Positions 57,365-64,000 of a DNA stretch of 64,000 nucleotides are shown here, piece by piece. How positions within the stretch are numbered: position 1 is the first letter of the stretch; each line of letters begins with the position of its first letter. The stretch is taken from contig OZ037766.1 of assembly GCA_964035545.1 (NCBI GenBank), positions 21,593,767-21,657,766 on the forward strand, given 5' to 3'. Source of the DNA: Bugula neritina (taxonomy: Eukaryota; Bryozoa; Gymnolaemata; Cheilostomatida; Bugulidae). The translations under genes and the position numbers were made by a program. The notes beneath the pieces were generated by a model. That model was given only the letters and a program-made list of their open reading frames with translations, ran no database searches and had not been told where the DNA came from.

Positions 57365-60300
57365 GCTACTACTGCTACTACTGCTGCTATTGCTACTGCT
57401 GCTATTGCTACTACTGCTACTATTACTACTACTATTACTACTACTATTACAAAACTGGTAGCAAGTATTCAAATAAACAATATACCTTCTATGTGTATAT
57501 CGTTTCCATACAATGTGTGTGTTGACAGGTACCCGTTCGTCCATAGTAAATGAGGTTTCTCCCGTTAGCAGCCAGAGAAGCTCTCGAGCATCTAATAGCC
57601 AGACGAGAGTCACGTCTCAGGACAGAGCTCTTCCCAACCTTCCAGGCCAAGAACACTCCGCAAGGTCAGTATTAGGTCAAAAATTTTGATTTTCGAGAAA
57701 TATTTAACTTTCAAGATGTTAATTTTTTGGGGCACTTATTTGCTGGATACTATGGTTAACTTCTATGATGCGACTTGTTCTCTAAGCAGCTCTAAATTGG
57801 GGATGACTGAGTGCAGTAGTTTGTGGTTCTCCAGTTTGGAGTTGGGGGTTTCAATAAAGGTTTTAGGACCCACAGCAAAGTAAGATATGGGAGGAGCACT
57901 GTAGTATGGTAAACTTCTATGATGCACCACCAGTGATTGTCTTATATCCCATAGGCTGCAGCAGTTAATATGTTGTGTAAGATAGTTGACTGTTCAACTT
58001 GGGGCAACTACGATGCCAACACTGAAGAAAGATTTAGTGAAATTTAATGTATGGATTAATGATGTGCTATCCTGACACATTTAGTCACGTAACACAGTAT
58101 ATTAACAGTGCATAGTCATCACGTAAGATGTGAGAAATGTTACTGACAAGTGCTGCCACTAGAAATGTGACGTCTCCTAGGAAATACTATGATTACACAC
58201 ACATATATAATATACTTGAGTTCCAATGCTGTAATAGCATATTGGGTGTACTTGTGACTCATGATAAATACCATCTATTGGATCAAACAGCATTTCAAGA
58301 AACGAATACTGAAACTAAGAGTCATATTCTTACTTTTATTACAACCAATGATATCCATAGAGTATGCTTATACCAGGAAGTTATTTGTTCATTAACAAGA
58401 TGGCGCCATATCCAAATAGACTGGCATATTGAATGTTGGCCCTTGGCTTTGTGTTTGATTCAAGCCATTGCTACATATAAGTTGTCTTAGTGCTCTCTCA
58501 ACAGCAGTAGGTGCTTCACAGTGGCAATGCAACTGGTAAAAAGAAGGTGCTTTAGGAAGTGCATAGGTTTGGGAGAATAATAGTAAAATAGCAAGTCAAC
58601 TGTCTATTGCTTAAAACAGCTCTGTTTGGACCTCAAACTCCAAACACACAAAGTAAAAACTCACATCTCTGCAAATAAGTATAAAATTAATTATTTTGGA
58701 AACTTTAATTTAAAGTAAGTGGAATTTTACAACTTTTCTAATAAAATGATTTTGGAACACCCGGGGCCCAGTAGTTAGAGACTAATATGACACAGGTCCC
58801 CTAGTATGACACAGGTCCCCTAGTATGACGCATGTCTCCTAGTGTGACACAGGTACCCTAGTGTGACACAGGTACCCTAGTATGACACAGGCCCTCTAGT
58901 ATGACACAGGTACCCTAATGTGACATGTGTCCCCTGGAAGATTGAAAAGAGTATTTTTATGTTACCAACAGGCATTCCGTTACAAGTGAGAGATCTCCTT
59001 CAACAAAGAGAGCCTTGCCAGATATTCCTGCTGGCTCATCAGCTCTCCCTCTTGAGGATGATGGCAGCGACTTGTATGATGAGCTGAATCGTAACGTTGC
59101 ACCCAATCAAATCAGAGCAAAGTCCAAGTCTGTCAAAGGCAATGCTCAGTTGGCTATGGAGGTTAGTGGTGCTTATTTTGCATATATGAGTTGTATGCAT
59201 TTTGGTGTTCAATTGCAAACTATTGAATTGGTTTGGATTTTACCACTTGCAAGTCTGCATGTTAATAGACATAGCTAAAAGTTATGTAACACCAAAGCCG
59301 AACATATTTTTCAACTAAGCACCAATATATCCGTTGTGTTTCACATTGCACAACTTATGGTAATGCAAAATTCAAGTAAATATTATACATTGCTGTAAAA
59401 TTTTGGCGACTTCTATTTCTTGTATTAGGTTTCTTTTATCACCTTCATTTTAGTAACTGCCTGCATATTTTGTTTAAACATGTATAGTAGCCTACAAATC
59501 AAGACTCTAATTTAGATTGCATATGCACTACAACTGGCTGTATTTGAATGTAGATTGCATATTTACTACAACTAGGCTGTATTTGTTGAACAGATGTATG
59601 AGTAGCTAGTCAAGGAGGAAGTTTAACTAGCTCATAGCTGCACACAGATAATACAGTCATTTTTTCAATCAAATAAGACCTTTGACATTGTTTGATAATC
59701 AAAGGTCTTTTTGTAACCTTTTAGGGTGTATAGTGACACTGTAGTAGTCACTCTTGATAATAATGTATAGCAAATTTTTATACCTTGTGTGTTATCTATA
59801 AGGCTTATCATGATTGCTCTGCAGCCTGCATGCTTATTAATAGCTCTAACTATAGGTTATAAGATATAGAAGTTGCATTCCCATCATGTTATAGTATACT
59901 AACTTAATATTACCTTTTTTAAATAAAATGCTAATTATATTGTATCTCACATTGGTTTACTTAAACTGGTATACAGTTGAAGTAAATATGATGAAGTTTT
60001 GCGGTCAAATCAAATTGTTGAATATTCATTATTATATATATTTTTGCAAGTAGTTTTCTTTTTTAAAATGCTACTCTTTCTAATTGAATTATGACTTACT
60101 GGAATTTGTTTAGTTAGCAGCTATAGTTATTTGCACAAAGAAGTTTATCTATATAAGGCTAATGACGACTACTCTGAAGAAATACAGCCTGATGAGGTGA
60201 CGAGGAACTCTATAGTGTTTGGGGGGTCCACCTTCTCCCCCACTACACAGACCAATGAGCTCTACTGTTTGGTAGGAGATCCTGACGCATCAACAAGTGA

Positions 60301-60963
60301 ACCAGTTAAACCTTCTGGGACTAGTCTGGCGGTGAATTTACCAGATGATACAAAACATAAGGTACTGCTAGCGTGTATGAGGCAGGTGCAGGAATGGAGA
60401 AATTGAGAAAAGCCTGTGCACTAGATTAAAAATGTAGCTTAAGAAGTTATGTTCTCACGAGAATTTCAACCAGCCCCCCAAACCCAATTTTTTTTAATGA
60501 AGTTGAAGATCTTAGGCTATCTCAGTTTCTCCACTACTGCTCCTAGATGTCTTGTATAGCAACATCTCACAAAGAATAGGCCCTTTGAAACCACAACATT
60601 TTCATTCCTGTGAGAATTTCATTTATGAAAGTGTGTTGATGTTTTCTTTAGTTTTGTATTTTATTTTGGATTGTTATTTTAAACCTCTGAGTCATTATTG
60701 TTTATTAGTATGAGAGGTAATGCTAGGTTTTGATTTTAAGTGGTCAACATTTGTAAAACTTTGTTCCTGTTGTCATCTGTTGAAAATAATTAGCATAGTG
60801 TAAACTTGACAGCTTGCTGCCCGCTGATTTATGTATAATTTATTTAGGCTAAGGCTCCATATTCCAAGGTGAAGAAAGAGTCATATAAGAATGGTGTAAA
60901 ATCTCCAACCAATCAGGTAAAGAATAATTGCTACCATCACTGTCACAACTGATGCTACTGCGG

Positions 60964-61034
<71 letters not shown>

Positions 61035-61156
61035 GCTACTACTGCTGCTACTACTACTACTACTACTACTACTGCTACTGCTGCTACTGCTACTACTACT
61101 GCTACTACTGCTGCTACTACTACTACTACTACTACTACTGCTACTGCTGCTACTGC

Positions 61157-61209
<53 letters not shown>

Positions 61210-63936
61210 CTGCTGCTGCTGCTGCTGCTACTACTACTACTACTATGACTACTACTACTGCTACTGCTACTGCTACTACTACTACTACTATGACTACTAC
61301 TACTGCTACGACTACTACAATTGGAAGAACACTATTCACTAGGTGTTCCTCAAATATATTTATGTAGGTATTTGAGATATAAGTACTAGCAAGCCAGTTC
61401 AGCAAATCATAATTCTAGTAATATGAAATAAAAGGTTGAATTTTTCGGGTAATTCTTAGTTTCAGGATATACATTAGTTTAATAGGTCATAGAAAAAGTA
61501 GCATCAGAATAGTTTCAATGTTACAGACAGTATTTAATATCAACAAGTAACTGTGTTATTTGAACAAATTGACCTATTTTTGAAATTGCAATTTTTGTAC
61601 TGACTTGCTCAAAGTAAAACTGATGGCGGTTTTTACGTCTTCAATTTCATTTTCTCGGTCTAAAACTAAGTGCAGAATTTCAATTTTTCAAATAGTGTGA
61701 GCTTTGGTGGATGTTCGTAGTATGAGATGTTGAATGTCTATGAAATCATACCACAACCCCTAAATTTTAATTAAATTCTAAACTCCAGCTGAGAAAAATT
61801 TACACCTTTTCAACTGTCTGTAAAACTTCTAGAAAATTCTATGAGGAATTTATTAGCATGAACTGTGTTTAATGTAGGCATTAAGTTGAAACGTCTGCTG
61901 TTAGATGACTCATATGTTAGACAACACATCACGTCGCTGTCAAATAAATAGCTAGTCATATGACGGTATTCTGGATGATTTTGTACAGTTTAAACTAAGA
62001 ATAGGTGGAGTGTTTGATTTGTTACCACAAAAAGACAATTTTAAATGATTAGACTGACTGCTCAGTTTTGCCAACGTTGAGTCATATTTAACTTACTACT
62101 GTTCTAATACAACTTGTAAACTATTATAGGGCCTGCTTGATAGATAATAAATTCAACTAAGTGGGTTGTGTTATTTTAGGAATATAGCTTACAATTGGTT
62201 TGATCAGAGCTTTTAACTGCAAGTATTACAATTATTTTGATTAATTGTTGTGAGCTCCTAACCAGTGATGAATATCACAGAAATTCTACCTCAAAGAGTA
62301 TCTATAGTCTTTACTCCAGCCTTTCAACAAGTAGAGCTCACTTTCTAGTCTATTGCAGTCTTTCAAGAAGCAGGGATTACTCCATAGTCTCTTTTGCAGT
62401 CTCCCACTTTGTAGGGATCATTCTGTAGTCTATATTGCAGTCTTTCAATAAGTAGTATTTATTGTAGTTGAACGAGGCAACAGAGCCAATCTATTCAACA
62501 GCCCCTCCTGTTCCCCAGAAGATGTATGATCCTGACGTAGAGGCTGGTGAGACGGGTGCTGTCAACATGCGGAATGTTAATGTAGTTGTTGATGACCAGG
62601 CGACGGATAGTGGCAGCGGCTACTACGCTGTAGCCGGTGACGATCCATCTCCTAACCTTGAACCAACCCAACCTGGTGAGCAATCTACTAAGGAGCTGCA
62701 TTTGCTAGCTGGTTTTAGATATTTATATATTTTTTCGTTTTGTCTTTTCTAAAAGATTTTATTTAAATTGGAAAATTGTTCACTTTTTGAAACTTTATTA
62801 GCTTTTTTTTGGTAGTAGAATAGTACTAAACTAGCTTAATTTTATGCATTTGTGCCATAGCAATGTATTTAATGTCCTTTGAGAGCCAACATGCTTCATG
62901 TATGTTTAAGAGTTGCTTAACTTTTTTCTATATACATGGGGAATGTAGTTTTTATTCTATTTAAGTTCCTTCGTATATTTTCAGAGAGTTACGATACCCT
63001 GACTGCCCGAGAATCTATTGCTACAGTTCGAGCACGACAGGCTAGTAAATCTCAAGTAGATGATGACTATGAGTCTGTTGACGAAGTGAGTACCGCACAC
63101 TCCTTGCTCTTATGGCTGTTAAACAATGTTTCAACTTGCAGTGGTTTTTCTGATGACTAGCAAAACATTGAAATGGTTACATATTTTGAGTCATCAATAA
63201 GTTAAATAATTTGCTCACGTACATTTGCTAAGGCACACGAAGGAAGTAGATTAAAGTAAGAAAGTTTGCGAGTAATAAACCAAGTATTAACTTATGCAAG
63301 GTTCTATCATGTTTTGTTTCTTTGGATTAGAAGCAAGAAGGAAGTGGCTCAATACCAACTGTCTCAGTCACTGGATCCTACACTGATGGTGGTACTGAAA
63401 TTTACGCTGAAATTGACAATCTGACTGGTGCTGCAGCTACCAGCCGCCCAGCTAAGGAGGAACTGTACGATGAAATTGACTTGCTATCTGCTAGCAATGC
63501 CGCTGCCTCAGGTGCTGTTGGTAGTCAGCGCAAACTTTTGGCTCCTTCCCATGCTAGTGACCCTGGTTACGAAAAAGTTGACTTCAGTAAGGTTGGTTCT
63601 GCTAAGGTAAATGGTCCTGCTAGCGCTTCTAATGGTCCTGTGGATGAGGACGAAGAAGATTACGCAGAATGTGACCCACTGCCAGCTGGTGCAAGCGCTA
63701 ACTCCATCTCCGCTTCATCTGCCCAGCTCTCCCGTACAGGAAGTGATGTGTCAGATTACGCGACCGTAGAGGACAGCACTCGACCTCCCCTGCCCCAATC
63801 TTCTCTTCCCAATGGGACGGCAGCCACCAGTCAGGGTAAACCATTCCAAAAGTATAGTAAAAAGAAAGAACATCTGTATCAGGAAATTGATGAAGTGAGA
63901 GAGGAGGCAAAGAACCCACCCGACAAAAAGAATTGA
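54498..63936 (+). CDS. PAG1: PAG1/Cbp-like transmembrane adaptor with multiple tyrosine motifs
   Basis: A 622-aa frame in 10 coding exons: 54498-54592, 54790-54889, 57009-57168, 57529-57664, 58972-59161, 60158-60361, 60848-60916, 62468-62675, 62985-63085, 63331-63936. Almost no ectodomain: a helix at residues 3-23 follows the Met, then Cys24 (possible palmitoylation) and a Lys-rich stretch. The long cytosolic tail has 22 Tyr, many in SH2-ligand contexts: YEEI (85), YDEP (98), YDEL (199), YSKV (300), YDTL (390), YESV (416), YAEI (446), YDEI (467), YEKV (501), YATV (564), YQEI (604). RALPNLPG and RALPDIP resemble the RELPRIPP segment of PAG1; APPVPQK and RPPLPQ are SH3-type. Vertebrate PAG1 anchors Csk at lipid rafts to restrain Src kinases. 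Human PAG1 is shorter (432 aa) and ends in a PDZ ligand, absent here. The exon 6 acceptor is the least certain border. Orthology is likely, not proven. Confidence 0.78.
57183..57452. repeat. ACT/GCT triplet microsatellite (PAG-like intron 3)
   Basis: About 270 bp of TAC/CTA triplets with TGC variants, starting about 15 bp after the exon 3 donor. It produces poly-Thr, poly-Ser and poly-Tyr frames that are artefacts. Confidence 0.95.
58783..58935. repeat. 19-bp minisatellite (PAG-like intron 4)
   Basis: About eight copies of TAGTATGACACAGGTCCCC with variants, ending about 35 bp before the exon 5 acceptor. Confidence 0.9.
60958..61316. repeat. long ACT/GCT triplet microsatellite (PAG-like intron 7)
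   Basis: About 360 bp of CTA/CTG triplets, starting about 40 bp after the exon 7 donor. It gives poly-Leu on the plus strand and Val/Ala-rich frames on the minus strand, none real. Confidence 0.95.
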
Positions 63937-64000
63937 TAACTTTTTGGAATTTTATTGATTATCTTATGATATTATTTTTGTATATATACATTGCTATTGA

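Noticed and set aside
57179-57613. Poly-Ser frame on the minus strand and poly-Thr frame on the plus strand
   Set aside because: Generated by the triplet microsatellite in PAG-like intron 3, and partly overlapping the opposite strand of exon 4.
60881-61405. Long Val/Ala (minus) and poly-Leu (plus) reading frames
   Set aside because: They are translations of the ACT/GCT triplet array in an intron; no codon variation beyond the repeat itself.

Overview
This is animal nuclear DNA. Multi-exon genes with GT/AG introns sit in an AT-rich background full of microsatellites, minisatellites and small transposons, and the encoded proteins are clearly metazoan. The set points to an invertebrate (WIPI autophagy protein, gp210 nucleoporin, the piRNA methyltransferase HENMT1, a PAG/Cbp-like tyrosine-rich adaptor). 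I cannot fix the phylum; a sponge or another early-branching animal is possible but is a guess. Exon borders below were joined by hand, checking that phase is kept at every junction and comparing with remembered human family members.

Layout. 1-2791: AT-rich upstream DNA with no recognisable gene. 2792-10912 (+): WIPI1/2-type PROPPIN, 11 coding exons, 435 aa. 12222-37422 (+): complete NUP210, 34 coding exons, 1883 aa. Its introns carry a decayed mariner element, a tRNA-derived SINE, a tRNA-Gly(CCC) gene, a Harbinger-type MITE, foldback MITEs and minisatellites. 39265-42805 (-): HENMT1, 6 coding exons, 404 aa, convergent with NUP210. 43954-51455: a complete Ty3/gypsy LTR retrotransposon with indistinguishable 305-bp LTRs, a tRNA-Leu primer site, gag, pol in the -1 frame, and a third ORF in the env position that encodes a zinc-finger protein. 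54498-63936 (+): a PAG1/Cbp-like single-pass adaptor, 10 coding exons, 622 aa, 22 tyrosines.

The host genes are not an operon and do unrelated jobs: autophagosome formation, nuclear pore membrane anchoring, piRNA 3'-end methylation and Src-family kinase signalling. The most interesting part is the retrotransposon. It has a textbook -1 frameshift signal (heptamer, 5-nt spacer, 9-bp GC-rich stem). Its third ORF has no usable upstream ATG in frame, but is preceded by a good splice acceptor that two separate upstream donors reach in the correct phase, one inside gag and one just after pol. This suggests retrovirus-like spliced expression of a zinc-finger/coiled-coil accessory protein. Second in interest are the tyrosine-motif array of the PAG-like protein, and a cluster of intronic hairpins in the WIPI gene whose mismatches are all G-U wobbles on the transcribed strand.
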